DNA from: Candidatus Eisenbergiella merdigallinarum
GTDB lineage: Bacteria > Bacillota > Clostridia > Lachnospirales > Lachnospiraceae
DNA length: 64,000 nucleotides
Assembly (NCBI GenBank): GCA_019119355.1
Contig: DWXE01000026.1
Coordinates: 1 to 64,000 of the forward strand
Reading direction: 5' to 3'
Numbering within the stretch: position 1 is the first letter of the stretch; each line of letters opens with the position of its first letter. A program made the translations under genes and the position numbers. The notes under the pieces are model-generated. The model saw only the letters and a list, made by a program, of their open reading frames with translations. It was not told where the DNA came from and ran no database searches. Shown here piece after piece: positions 17,901 to 25,912 of this stretch.

Positions 17901-18250
17901 CGGAAAGCGCCCTGAACGAATTCGGAAAGCGGCATGAGGGCAGGGAGGGGAAACGCCTCCTGGACGGCGGGCAAAAGGAGCTGTATCAGCTGGGCACCCT
18001 GTACCTGTATCTGGGAGAGCTCTCCAAAGCGTCGGCGCTGGCCCGGGAGCTGGAGAACTCTCCCCGGTGTTCGGACTGCGTTTACGGCTTCTGTACGGAC
18101 GCCCGGGAACTGGAGGCGGGGATTCTGGCCGCGCGGAAGGATTATGCCGGCGCCGTGAGAATCCTGAAGGAAATTCTGGAGGAAAGTCAAATGGATCTGG
18201 ACGTAAAAATGAAGATTTCCCTGTTGAAAAAGAAGGGAGGAATCGGATGA
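14912..18250 (+). CDS. J-domain-like TPR protein
   Basis: A 1112-residue soluble protein. Residues about 1-50 look like a J domain ([22 protein letters not shown]), but the HPD signature is replaced by NPED ([19 protein letters not shown]). The rest is mostly tandem helical repeats of TPR type, for example around 690-830 ([20 protein letters not shown]). Its last four bases (ATGA) overlap the start of an Hsp70 gene, so the two are almost certainly co-expressed. A role as a client-binding co-chaperone of that Hsp70 is inferred from the J-like start and the overlap. Confidence 0.8.
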   Translation: MEDKRAFAVLGVRAEDGEEAVRRAYRKKLPLVNPEDDAKGFQELREAYETALARLKREDRETEEERDETPSGLFLQRAQALYGSLEGRQNARAWEELFSDPAFVDLDEEENCRKKLFGWLMSHCYLPTHIWNVLDRHLSIEAGREKLLEEYPPDFVRYLLQRVREGEGFDFGQLRGRDDADLDGWILLFIRAGREERENNDAALEETIAEAMSKGLSHPDLCMVRARLLRRQGRAQEGDAAVDALLEGEFGACQNVRFQAAEYFQGGGREERADELYRALLEESPDHYMANRRMARRYLEQGAYEEAKKCVNVLLAFPMDEETKALTKKVNEGLSARLIRTLEENPADFGARTELGWCYLQEDEPEKAIALLEGMTPPAGQEIEYVNLAGKAYYAAKRYDEALPQILRWKELLEERLRGEDGGKGKDQNRLATAGSMMAQIFLEKGKRAPAGEKDPFFQRALRCLEEEAGAHDAIGREYTRALIYLEWERYEECVRICGRLTEEHPEFGAAWVLHQKGCAKLYDASGVVRDYRILQRLIPSYSASRELAAEVFYQLKEREELDALLKEAEEAGALTAELKRYRFLLMSDEAKNRQELLEALEYARGVYEQGGAEGWSDEKKARLCAERARNYWRMQGTNAALQLIDQAIALDGEQSEYRYIKAGILKDGQEYAEALSLYLQCESDYDRTAHFYANVGECHDGLGRKEEALSWLEKAARMDPDNAATLARIVRIYRTWPERLSGEEEQKKAVDYARRMTECGQSAWHWIESGLLYMELLDYGQAAREFQRAAEADPKDPFAHSNLARALRLLGRPEEAEAEGKEAAASMERDPSPWHLEVLGDVYRQRHEFGRALETYLENWKRFPKHRKRFLHPLIGLYCAQGKWEEAMRRIGEVYPEKSREYADAAVRVYCLSGFFDQAARYVRHCYPAAGFDLASMNRQMAKIFWYQGKLRQAAACMKSAIRMLSKDSRERFEYCLLAADICFYLGKEKKAAALAESALNEFGKRHEGREGKRLLDGGQKELYQLGTLYLYLGELSKASALARELENSPRCSDCVYGFCTDARELEAGILAARKDYAGAVRILKEILEESQMDLDVKMKISLLKKKGGIG

Positions 18251-19944
18251 TCATCGGGATCGATCTGGGAACGACCAACAGCCTCGCGGCCTGTTTTACG
18301 GAAAACGGGCCCGTCATCATACCCAACCGCCAGGGAAAGCCGTTGACCCCGTCCGCGGTGAGCGTGGACGAGGAGGGAAACGTGTTTGTGGGGGAAGCGG
18401 CGAAGGAGCGGCAGGCGCTGTATCCCGATACGGTGGCGGTTTCCTTTAAGAGGAGCATGGGGACGGATCGGGAGTACCGCCTGGGGCAGCGCGGATACCG
18501 GCCGGAAGAACTCTCCAGCCTGGTGCTGCGATCCCTGAAGGAGGATGCGGAAGCCTTCCTTGGGGAGCCGGTGACGGAAGCGGTGATCAGCGTGCCGGCC
18601 TATTTCGACGACAGGCGCAGGAAGGCCACGAAGCTGGCGGGAGAGCTGGCGGGGCTGAAAGTGGAGCGCATCGTCAGCGAGCCCACGGCCGCCGCCGTGG
18701 CTTACGGGCTGTATGAGCGAAGGGAAAATACCCGCTTTCTCGTTTTCGATCTGGGCGGCGGGACCTTCGACGTATCCATTCTGGAACTTTACGACCAGAT
18801 CCTGGAGGTGCGCGCCGTGGCCGGGGATAACTATCTGGGCGGGGACGATTTTACCGAAACGCTGATGAAGTTGTTTTGCCAGAAGGCGGGCTGGAAGGCA
18901 GAAAAGCTGTCGCGGCGGGACAGGGCCCGTCTCTTCGGGGCGGCCGAACGCGCGAAGCGGCGCATGAACGGGGCGGCGGAGGTGGAAATGAGCTGTATCC
19001 TGGAGGGCGAAACAGGTCGGCCGGAGAAAAGACAGGCGACCATTTCCTATCGGGAGTACGAAAAAGCCTGTGAACCCCTGCTGGAAAAAATCCGCCAGCC
19101 GGTGAAACGGAGCCTTTCCGACGTGCGGCTGAAGCTTTCCGACATCGATGTAGCGGTGTTGGTGGGCGGGGCCACCCGCCTGCAGATCGTGCGGGATTTC
19201 CTGATCCGCCTGCTGCATCAGTTCCCGGATACCGCTATCAACCCGGACGAAGCGGTGGCGCTGGGAACCGCTGTCTCGGCGGCCATGAAGGAGCGCAGAA
19301 AAGAAGTGCGGGAGGTGATCCTCACCGACGTCTGCTCCTTCACGCTGGGAACGGAAGTTTCGGTGGAACTGGGTAACGGCAGAAAGGAGGGCGGCCATTT
19401 CTGCCCCATCATCGAGCGCAATACGGTGATTCCCGCCAGCCGCACGCAGCGCTTTTACACGGCCAACGAGGGGCAGGAGCGGATCCGGGTCCGGGTATTG
19501 CAGGGAGAGAGCCGTTTTGCGGACAACAATCTGTTTTTGGGGGAGCTGGAGGTGGGGGTCCCCAAAGGGCCTGCGGGGAAGGAAAGCGTGGACGTCACCT
19601 ATACCTACGACGTCAATTCCATCCTGGAAGTGGAAGCCCATGTGATTTCCACGGACGAGCGAAAAAAGCTGATCATCCGGGGAAAGGAAAACCGGATGAG
19701 CGAAGAGGAGATCGCTGCGCGGATGAAGGAGCTCTCTTTTTTGAAAATCCAGCCCGGAGACAGGGAGGAAAACCGGGTCGTGCTCCTTCGGGCGGAGAAA
19801 GCTTATGAAGAGCTACTGGGAGACGAACGGAAAATGCTCGAATATAGAATAGAAAAATTCGAAGAAGCGTTGAAAAATGGAAATCGTGATACGATAAGGG
19901 AAGAAAGGGAAAAGCTGCTGGAGGTACTGAACACGCTTTGGTAA
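18247..19944 (+). CDS. Hsp70-family chaperone (HscC/DnaK-like)
   Basis: A 565-residue Hsp70. The ATPase domain shows phosphate-1 ([12 protein letters not shown]), [11 protein letters not shown], phosphate-2 ([11 protein letters not shown]) and the adenosine motif ([12 protein letters not shown]). A substrate-binding beta region follows (about 390-510), with a short helical lid. It is shorter than DnaK and lacks the long C-terminal tail, which fits HscC-like proteins. The start at 18247 (ATGATCATCGG) overlaps the stop of the J-like TPR gene and has AAGGGAGGAATCGG upstream. It is probably dedicated to that partner rather than being the main DnaK. Confidence 0.9.
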   Translation: MIIGIDLGTTNSLAACFTENGPVIIPNRQGKPLTPSAVSVDEEGNVFVGEAAKERQALYPDTVAVSFKRSMGTDREYRLGQRGYRPEELSSLVLRSLKEDAEAFLGEPVTEAVISVPAYFDDRRRKATKLAGELAGLKVERIVSEPTAAAVAYGLYERRENTRFLVFDLGGGTFDVSILELYDQILEVRAVAGDNYLGGDDFTETLMKLFCQKAGWKAEKLSRRDRARLFGAAERAKRRMNGAAEVEMSCILEGETGRPEKRQATISYREYEKACEPLLEKIRQPVKRSLSDVRLKLSDIDVAVLVGGATRLQIVRDFLIRLLHQFPDTAINPDEAVALGTAVSAAMKERRKEVREVILTDVCSFTLGTEVSVELGNGRKEGGHFCPIIERNTVIPASRTQRFYTANEGQERIRVRVLQGESRFADNNLFLGELEVGVPKGPAGKESVDVTYTYDVNSILEVEAHVISTDERKKLIIRGKENRMSEEEIAARMKELSFLKIQPGDREENRVVLLRAEKAYEELLGDERKMLEYRIEKFEEALKNGNRDTIREEREKLLEVLNTLW

Positions 19945-19995
19945 AAAACGACAAATTGTTCTTCCTATTTTTGTCATACATTGTGCAAATGGTTG

Positions 19996-20004
19996 TGTTA
20001 TAAT
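19996..20004 (+). promoter_or_regulatory. Extended -10 element of the ppdK promoter
   Basis: TGtTATAAT forms an extended -10 about 75 bases before ppdK. TTGTCA at 19971-19976 is too far (22 bases) to be an ordinary -35, so recognition probably relies on the TG extension. Confidence 0.6.
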
Positions 20005-20076
20005 AAACCCATGCAGGCGGGCGTCTGCCCAGATGCGCGCCTCACACCATATAAAGTTCAAAGGGGGAACTGACCA

Positions 20077-22704
20077 ATGGCAAAATGGGTATACCTGTTC
20101 CGGGAAGGGAATGCGGACATGCGCAATCTTCTCGGAGGCAAAGGAGCGAATCTGGCGGAGATGACCAATCTGGGCCTGCCGATTCCGCAGGGCTTCACCG
20201 TCACCACGGAAGCCTGCACGGATTACTACAACAACGGCAGGGAGATTTCCGAAGAGATTCAGAAGCAGATTTTCGATGCGCTGGCGATTCTGGAGGAGGA
20301 GCAGGGGAAGAAATTCGGCGATACCGAGAATCCGCTCCTGGTTTCCGTTCGAAGCGGCGCGAGAGCGTCCATGCCGGGCATGATGGACACCATCCTCAAT
20401 CTGGGCCTGACGGACATTTCCGTGGAGGGCTTCGCGAAGAAGACCGGGAACCCCAGATTCGCGTACGATTCCTACAGAAGATTTATCCAGATGTTCTCCG
20501 ACGTCGTGATGGAGGTTCCCAAATCTCTGTTCGAGAGAGTTCTGGACGAGATCAAGGAGAGCAAGGGCGTCCATTTCGATACGGAGCTGACGGCGGACGA
20601 CCTGAAGGAAGTCATCGACAGATTCAAGAAGATCTATGAAGAGAAGATGGGCGCGGAATTCCCGCAGGAGCCCCGCGTACAGCTGATGGAAGCGGTCAAG
20701 GCCGTGTTCCGTTCCTGGGATAACGAGCGCGCCATCGTTTACCGCCGGATGAACGACATTCCGGGCGACTGGGGAACGGCGGTCAACGTACAGGCCATGG
20801 TTTTCGGAAACATGGGGAATACGTCCGGCACGGGCGTGGCGTTTACGCGCAACCCTTCCACGGGAGCGAAGGGCATTTACGGCGAGTACCTGATCAACGC
20901 GCAGGGCGAAGACGTGGTGGCCGGCATCCGCACCCCTCAGCCCATCACCAGGCTGGAGCAGGATCTGCCCGAGTGCTATAAGCAGTTCATCGAGATCGCC
21001 AACAAGCTGGAGCAGCATTATCGCGACATGCAGGATATGGAGTTCACCATCGAGGACGGCAAGCTGTTCTTCTTGCAGACCAGAAACGGGAAGAGGACCG
21101 CTCCGGCCGCCCTTCAGATCGCCTGCGACCTGGTGGACGAAGGGATGATCACTCCGGAAGAAGCGGTGCTGCGCATCGAGGCGAAGTCCCTGGATCAGCT
21201 GCTGCACCCCACCTTCGATCCCGACGCGCTCAAGAAGGGCACCGTGATCGGACAGGCCCTGCCCGCGTCTCCCGGCGCCGCTGCCGGCAAGATCTATTTC
21301 AACGCCGAGGATGCGAAAGAAGCCCATGAGAGGGGCGAGAGAGTCGTCCTGGTTCGCCTGGAGACCTCCCCGGAGGATATCGAAGGCATGCATGCGGCGG
21401 AAGGCATTCTGACCGTGCGCGGCGGCATGACTTCCCACGCGGCCGTAGTGGCGCGCGGGATGGGGACGGCCTGCATTTCCGGCTGCGGAGATATCGTGAT
21501 CAGCGAGGAGGAGAAGGTATTCACCCTGGGAGGAAAGACCTATCATGAAGGGGATTACATTTCTCTGGACGGCTCCACCGGCAAGATTTATGACGGGGAC
21601 ATCAGGACGGAAGACGCCAGCATCAGCGGCAACTTCGGCCGCATCATGGCGTGGGCGGACTCCTTCCGGAAGCTGAAAGTGCGCACCAATGCGGACACGC
21701 CGGCAGATGCCGCCAATGCGGTGAAGCTGGGCGCGGAAGGCATCGGCCTCTGCCGTACCGAGCACATGTTCTTCGAGCCCGAGAGGATTCCGAAGATCCG
21801 CAGGATGATCCTTTCCAAGACGGTGGAAGAGAGAGAGAAAGCGCTGGCAGATCTGATCCCTTATCAGAAGGGCGACTTCAAGGCGATCTACGAGGTGATG
21901 GAGGGACGCCCGGTGACGATCCGCTTCCTGGATCCCCCGCTGCATGAGTTCGTTCCCACCGACGAGAAGGAAATCGAAGATCTCGCGAAGGATATGGGCC
22001 TTACGGTAGCGGAAGTGAAAGCGACCTGCGACGACCTGCACGAGTTCAACCCGATGATGGGCCACAGGGGCTGCCGCCTGTCCGTCACCTATCCGGAAAT
22101 CGCCAGAATGCAGACGAGAGCCGTGATCGAAGCCGCCATCGAAGTCAGGGCGGAAAAGGGCTACGATATCGTTCCCGAAATCATGGTTCCCCTTGTGGGC
22201 GACAGAAAAGAGCTGAAATTCGTCAAGGAAGTGATCGTGGAGACCGCTGAGCAGGTCAAGGCGGAAAAAGGTTCCGACATCCAGTACCACATCGGCACCA
22301 TGATTGAGATCCCGCGCGCGGCCCTGCTGGCCAACGAGATCGCGGAAGAGGCGGAGTTCTTCTCCTTCGGGACCAACGATCTGACCCAGATGACGTTCGG
22401 TTTCTCCCGCGACGATGCGGGCAAGTTCCTGGTGGATTACTACAAGAGCAAGATCTACGAGTCCGATCCTTTCGCCAGGCTGGACCAGAACGGCGTAGGG
22501 CAGCTCGTGGAAATGGCGGCCAGAAAAGGACGCGCCACCAGACCGGACATCAAGCTGGGAATCTGCGGCGAACACGGAGGGGATCCTTCTTCCGTCGAGT
22601 TCTGCCACAGAGTGGGCCTGAATTACGTTTCCTGCTCGCCGTTCCGCGTGCCCATCGCCAGACTGGCGGCGGCGCAGGCAGCGATCAAGGACAGCCAGGC
22701 GTAA
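20077..22704 (+). CDS. ppdK: Pyruvate phosphate dikinase
   Basis: An 875-residue enzyme that interconverts pyruvate, ATP and phosphate with phosphoenolpyruvate, AMP and pyrophosphate. The N-terminal ATP-grasp domain (GGKGANLAEMTNLGLPIPQGFTVTT), the swivelling phosphohistidine domain (GGMTSHAAVVARGMGTACISG) and the C-terminal PEP/pyruvate barrel (GLCRTEHMFF, FGTNDLTQMTFGFSRDD, ICGEHGGD) are all present at normal length. It is transcribed alone, with GGGGGAA before the ATG and a terminator after the stop. Confidence 0.97.
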   Translation: MAKWVYLFREGNADMRNLLGGKGANLAEMTNLGLPIPQGFTVTTEACTDYYNNGREISEEIQKQIFDALAILEEEQGKKFGDTENPLLVSVRSGARASMPGMMDTILNLGLTDISVEGFAKKTGNPRFAYDSYRRFIQMFSDVVMEVPKSLFERVLDEIKESKGVHFDTELTADDLKEVIDRFKKIYEEKMGAEFPQEPRVQLMEAVKAVFRSWDNERAIVYRRMNDIPGDWGTAVNVQAMVFGNMGNTSGTGVAFTRNPSTGAKGIYGEYLINAQGEDVVAGIRTPQPITRLEQDLPECYKQFIEIANKLEQHYRDMQDMEFTIEDGKLFFLQTRNGKRTAPAALQIACDLVDEGMITPEEAVLRIEAKSLDQLLHPTFDPDALKKGTVIGQALPASPGAAAGKIYFNAEDAKEAHERGERVVLVRLETSPEDIEGMHAAEGILTVRGGMTSHAAVVARGMGTACISGCGDIVISEEEKVFTLGGKTYHEGDYISLDGSTGKIYDGDIRTEDASISGNFGRIMAWADSFRKLKVRTNADTPADAANAVKLGAEGIGLCRTEHMFFEPERIPKIRRMILSKTVEEREKALADLIPYQKGDFKAIYEVMEGRPVTIRFLDPPLHEFVPTDEKEIEDLAKDMGLTVAEVKATCDDLHEFNPMMGHRGCRLSVTYPEIARMQTRAVIEAAIEVRAEKGYDIVPEIMVPLVGDRKELKFVKEVIVETAEQVKAEKGSDIQYHIGTMIEIPRAALLANEIAEEAEFFSFGTNDLTQMTFGFSRDDAGKFLVDYYKSKIYESDPFARLDQNGVGQLVEMAARKGRATRPDIKLGICGEHGGDPSSVEFCHRVGLNYVSCSPFRVPIARLAAAQAAIKDSQA

Positions 22705-22755
22705 GCCGTATTCCGGGACTGTTCAAAACAGCATAACCGACAATCGCGTTTCAAA

Positions 22756-22795
22756 CGCCGCTCCAGGGGTATCTGCCGCTGGAGCGGCGCTTTTT
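22756..22795 (+). terminator. Terminator of ppdK
   Basis: CGCCGCTCCAG (22756-22766) pairs with CTGGAGCGGCG (22779-22789), followed by CTTTTT. Confidence 0.9.
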
Positions 22796-22948
22796 ATACG
22801 ATAGGAAAATTCTTTTTCTATCGTATAAAAAGTGCCGGTGGATCGCACTGCGGCAAAAAGGAATGTTCCATTCCCCGGAAGATGTCGCTTGCGCGACCCG
22901 CCGCGCAGGCAATTTTCAATTGCCGGGAGAATCCCGCAAGCGGGATTC
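22791..22948. repeat. Cluster of four further intergenic hairpins
   Basis: Within the 398-base gap after ppdK lie a perfect 14-bp inverted repeat (TTTTTATACGATAG 22791-22804 with CTATCGTATAAAAA 22818-22831), GTCGC/GCGAC (22884-22897), GCAATT/AATTGC (22909-22923) and GAATCCCGC/GCGGGATTC (22929-22948, followed by TTTGTT). No ORF of note is present. The set may be bidirectional terminators, a decayed palindromic repeat element or a small RNA. Confidence 0.6.
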
Positions 22949-23010
22949 TTTGTTATAATTATAAGGCGCTCCGCCGCGTCAAACGGCGTCCGACGGGATT
23001 GACGGAACTG

Positions 23011-23039
23011 TTGACAGAATCGTTTGCCCAATATATAAT
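23011..23039 (+). promoter_or_regulatory. Consensus promoter of the TetR-type regulator gene
   Basis: TTGACA (23011-23016), a 17-base spacer and TATAAT (23034-23039), an exact sigma-A consensus. Confidence 0.88.
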
Positions 23040-23047
23040 CTATTTAT

Positions 23048-23060
23048 ATAAACGATTTAT
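23048..23060. promoter_or_regulatory. Candidate TetR-type operator
   Basis: ATAAA-CGA-TTTAT is a short inverted repeat just downstream of the -10 of the regulator promoter, where a TetR protein could repress its own operon. This is inferred from position and symmetry only. Confidence 0.35.
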
Positions 23061-23102
23061 TTATGTGGATAAACAGAATCCATTTGGACGGGGAGGGACG
23101 GG

Positions 23103-23669
23103 ATGCCAAAGCAGAGAATTACGAAGGAAATGGTCGTGATGACAGCTTTTGAAATAGCGAGAAACGGCGGGATGGAACAGGTCATGGTAAAAAGTATCGC
23201 GAATAAGCTGGGATGTTCCGTGCAGCCGATTTACAGCTATTGCGAAAATATGGACGGCCTGCGCCGGGACGTCGCGGAACAGGCCGACAAATTTGTGCAG
23301 AAATATATGGAGGTTCATCTCGACAGGAAGGACCTGTTTCGCAGCACGGGAAGGGCATATGTTCGACTGGCAAAGGAAGAACCCCATTTGTTCAGAATTT
23401 TCATTTCACATCAGCGCAGGGGAATCGCATCTCTGGATGACCTGTACCGGTCAGAAGCCAGCCCGAAGATGGCGGAAGTTATTTCCGGCGAGCTGCAGAT
23501 CAGCGTAGAGCAGGCGAGGCAGCTGCATTTGAATATGTTGATTTATACGATTGGGATCGGCGCCATACTTTCGGTAACAGAGCCGGGAATTTCGACGGAT
23601 GAAATTCTTTCTCAGCAGGAAAGCGCCTGCGAAGCGTTTTTGAATCAGATTTTGCACGATGGAGGGTGA
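23103..23669 (+). CDS. TetR/AcrR-family transcriptional regulator
   Basis: A 188-residue regulator with an N-terminal helix-turn-helix (VMTAFEIARNGGMEQVMVKSIANKLGCSVQPIYSYCENMDGLRRDV, about 9-53) and a C-terminal helical ligand domain. GGGGAGGGACGGG precedes the ATG. It lies at the head of a two-gene unit with a flavodoxin-like gene whose start overlaps its end, and probably controls that unit through the symmetric site near the promoter. The ligand cannot be deduced. Confidence 0.88.
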   Translation: MPKQRITKEMVVMTAFEIARNGGMEQVMVKSIANKLGCSVQPIYSYCENMDGLRRDVAEQADKFVQKYMEVHLDRKDLFRSTGRAYVRLAKEEPHLFRIFISHQRRGIASLDDLYRSEASPKMAEVISGELQISVEQARQLHLNMLIYTIGIGAILSVTEPGISTDEILSQQESACEAFLNQILHDGG

Positions 23670-23671
23670 CG

Positions 23672-24202
23672 GTGAAAAAAGGGATTGTTGTGTATCAGTC
23701 CAGATATGGGGCTACGGAAAAATACGTCCGATGGCTTCGTGAAATCACGGATTTCAGCTGTGTGGAAACGCCGAAGGCATCGGCGGCCGGGGTGGGACAG
23801 TACGGCACAATCGTGCTGTGCGGGGGAATCTATGCTTCCGGAATCGCAGGGATTTCGTTTTTGAAAAAGAACATGGGAAAATGGAAGGATAGAAAGATCG
23901 CCGTATTTTGCGTGGGAGCTTCTCCCCACGACGGGAAGGCGCTGGAGGAAATCAGAGCGCGCAACCTGACGGGCGATTTGAAAGGGGTACCTCTGTTTTA
24001 CGGCCGGGGCGCATGGGACGAAAGCAGGATGAAGCTGGTGGACAGAACCCTGTGCCAACTGCTGCATAAGGCGGTGGCGAAACGGGATCCGGATACATAT
24101 GAACCGTGGATGAAGGCGCTGATGTGCGCAAAAGGACAGGCCTGCGACTGGACGGATAAAGGAGATCTGATGCCCCTGCTGGATTTCCTGAAGGAAACGT
24201 AA
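23672..24202 (+). CDS. Flavodoxin-domain protein
   Basis: A 176-residue FMN-binding flavodoxin fold. The phosphate-loop region is VVYQSRYGATEKYVRWL, followed by IVLCGGIYASGIAG. It resembles the HemG-like/flavodoxin-domain proteins of anaerobes, which act as redox partners or menaquinone-dependent oxidases. The GTG at 23672 is chosen because GGAGGG lies 5 bases upstream; a GTG at 23666 would overlap that ribosome site. It is co-transcribed with the TetR gene. Confidence 0.85.
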   Translation: MKKGIVVYQSRYGATEKYVRWLREITDFSCVETPKASAAGVGQYGTIVLCGGIYASGIAGISFLKKNMGKWKDRKIAVFCVGASPHDGKALEEIRARNLTGDLKGVPLFYGRGAWDESRMKLVDRTLCQLLHKAVAKRDPDTYEPWMKALMCAKGQACDWTDKGDLMPLLDFLKET

Positions 24203-24214
24203 AAACTTTGCGTC

Positions 24215-24243
24215 TTGACTGCGCGCGCCAAAGAGGGGATAAT
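24215..24243 (+). promoter_or_regulatory. Promoter of the glutaredoxin-like operon
   Basis: TTGACT (24215-24220), a 17-base spacer and GATAAT (24238-24243). This places transcription start near 24250 and supports the downstream ATG at 24278. Confidence 0.75.
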
Positions 24244-24277
24244 AATTGGAAAACGGCGCGGGAGGATGGAGAAGCGG

Positions 24278-24538
24278 ATGAAGGACGTTTTGATGATGGT
24301 GCTGAAAGGCTGCCCCCACTGCAGAAGGGCGATGGAGATGATCGAAGAGCTGAAGGAGGAGCGGGAGGAGTATCGCCGGGTAAGGATCCGGGTGGTGGAC
24401 GAGCGGGAAGATCCGACGCTGGTGGATTCCCTGGATTATTACTACGTCCCCTGTTTCTTCGTAGACGGCCAAAAGAGAATGGAAGGAGTGCCGGACCGGG
24501 AAGCCGTGGAAGCGGTTTTGCGGGAAGCGGCCGGCTGA
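24278..24538 (+). CDS. Glutaredoxin/thioredoxin-like protein
   Basis: An 86-residue thioredoxin-fold protein with the CxxC site GCPHCRR near the N-terminus (about 10-16) and the cis-proline region YYYVPCFFVDG. It probably acts as a small cytoplasmic dithiol reductase or glutaredoxin-like redox protein. The ATG at 24278 is used because GGAGG and GGAG lie 6-12 bases before it and the promoter leaves no room for earlier starts. It is followed 18 bases later by a small acidic protein. Confidence 0.85.
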   Translation: MKDVLMMVLKGCPHCRRAMEMIEELKEEREEYRRVRIRVVDEREDPTLVDSLDYYYVPCFFVDGQKRMEGVPDREAVEAVLREAAG

Positions 24539-24556
24539 GGAAAGGGCGGGAAGAGG

Positions 24557-24775
24557 ATGGAAACGTTTAAGGAAAAATACCTGGCGGGGCAGCTCGCCCC
24601 GGAAGAGATCGACGATTATGTGGAAGTCTGGAACAACAGCGACGACGAGAGAACGCTGGCGGCTTTTCTGGGGCTGAACGCCGACGAGGAGGACGCCTGG
24701 ATCAGCGTCGGCGAGGACGCGCTGTTCGAGCTGCTGGACCGGCAGAAGAAGGGGACGAAAGATGCTCAGTTTTAA
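24557..24775 (+). CDS. Small acidic conserved protein
   Basis: A 72-residue acidic helical protein (METFKEKYLAGQLAPEEIDDYVEVWNN...) with no cysteine pair or membrane segment. It has GGGAAGAGG before its ATG, and its end overlaps the start of the aldolase-like gene by 14 bases. I do not recognise a function; conservation of length and context in Lachnospiraceae is my expectation, not something shown here. Confidence 0.7.
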   Translation: METFKEKYLAGQLAPEEIDDYVEVWNNSDDERTLAAFLGLNADEEDAWISVGEDALFELLDRQKKGTKDAQF

Positions 24776-25796
24776 CTGCGACTATATGGAAGGCGCGCAT
24801 CCGGATATTCTGGAGCGGCTTTTGGAAACGAACCTGGAACGCACGCCGGGATATGGGGAGGATGCGTATACCCGGTCGGCGAAAGAGAAGATCCGGCGGG
24901 AATGCGGATGCCCGGACGCGGAGGTTTTCTTCCTGGTCGGGGGGACGCAGACCAACGCTGCGGTGATCCGGGGGCTTTTAAGGCCCCATGAAGGCGTGAT
25001 CGCGGCGCAGACAGGCCATATCAACGTCCACGAAGCCGGCGCCGTGGAGGCGGGAGGGCACAAGGTTCTGGCGCTGCCCCAGCGGGAGGGGAAGCTGGCT
25101 GCCGCAGAGGTGAGGGGCTGGCTGGAAGCTTTCTTCCGGGACGCCAGCAGCTCCCACATGGTGCAGCCGGGAATGGTTTACATCTCCCACCCCACGGAAT
25201 TCGGGACGCTCTATACGAAGGCGGAGCTGGAGGCCCTGAAAGCCGTGTGCAGGGATTACGGGCTGAAGCTGTTTCTGGACGGGGCCCGTCTGGGCTACGG
25301 CCTGGCGGCGAAGGGGACCGACGTGACCCTGCCGGTCATCGCGGACTGCTGCGACGCGTTTTACATCGGCGGAACGAAGGTTGGGGCCCTGTTCGGCGAA
25401 GCGGTGGTCTTTCCGGAGAGGGGGACGGCCCCGGGCTTCTTTACGCTGATCAAGCAGCAGGGGGCCCTGCTGGCAAAGGGGCGTCTGCTGGGCCTGCAGT
25501 TCGACGCCCTGTTCACCGACGGCCTGTACGGACGGATCGGCGCCCACGCCATCCGGATGGCGGAAAAGCTGAAGGGAATTCTGGCCCGGGCCGGATTCGA
25601 ATTCTGGCTGGATTCTCCCACCAATCAGCAGTTCGTGGTGCTGAGGGAAGAGCAGCGAAAGGCGCTGGAGGGAAAGGTCGGCTATGAGCCCTGGCAGGAG
25701 CTGCCGGACGGCAGGCTGGTTGCCCGCTTCGCCGTGAGCTGGGCTACGCGGGAAGAGGATCTGGATCTGCTGGAGGCAATTCTGAAAACTTCCTGA
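24762..25796 (+). CDS. ltaE: Low-specificity L-threonine aldolase-like PLP enzyme
   Basis: A 344-residue fold-type I PLP enzyme of the beta-eliminating lyase/threonine aldolase family, which would split L-threonine to glycine and acetaldehyde. Typical features are GGTQTNAAVIRGLL, the PLP-aspartate region LFLDGARLGYG, the active lysine in FYIGGTKVGALFGE and the substrate-binding arginine in LVARFAVSWAT. Length is normal. Specificity for threonine versus related hydroxy amino acids cannot be read from sequence. Confidence 0.88.
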   Translation: MLSFNCDYMEGAHPDILERLLETNLERTPGYGEDAYTRSAKEKIRRECGCPDAEVFFLVGGTQTNAAVIRGLLRPHEGVIAAQTGHINVHEAGAVEAGGHKVLALPQREGKLAAAEVRGWLEAFFRDASSSHMVQPGMVYISHPTEFGTLYTKAELEALKAVCRDYGLKLFLDGARLGYGLAAKGTDVTLPVIADCCDAFYIGGTKVGALFGEAVVFPERGTAPGFFTLIKQQGALLAKGRLLGLQFDALFTDGLYGRIGAHAIRMAEKLKGILARAGFEFWLDSPTNQQFVVLREEQRKALEGKVGYEPWQELPDGRLVARFAVSWATREEDLDLLEAILKTS

Positions 25797-25825
25797 AAAC
25801 TTTGTAAATAAATTGTAAAAATACG

Positions 25826-25854
25826 TGGACTTTTGCCGGAAAAGGGGGTAGAAT
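25826..25854 (+). promoter_or_regulatory. Promoter of the NCS2 permease gene
   Basis: TGGACT (25826-25831), a 17-base spacer and TAGAAT (25849-25854). No purine-riboswitch core is visible in the 58-base leader. Confidence 0.6.
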
Positions 25855-25912
25855 GTTCCATGTATTTTTCTTTTCCATACAGAAAGTGACAGAATTTTTC
25901 AGGAGGCAGGAG

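Noticed and set aside
19813-22608. 931-codon minus-strand ORF
   Set aside because: Antisense to ppdK; the plus strand has full family motifs and a promoter.
25855-25912. Purine riboswitch before the NCS2 permease
   Set aside because: The leader is too short and lacks the conserved three-way-junction core.
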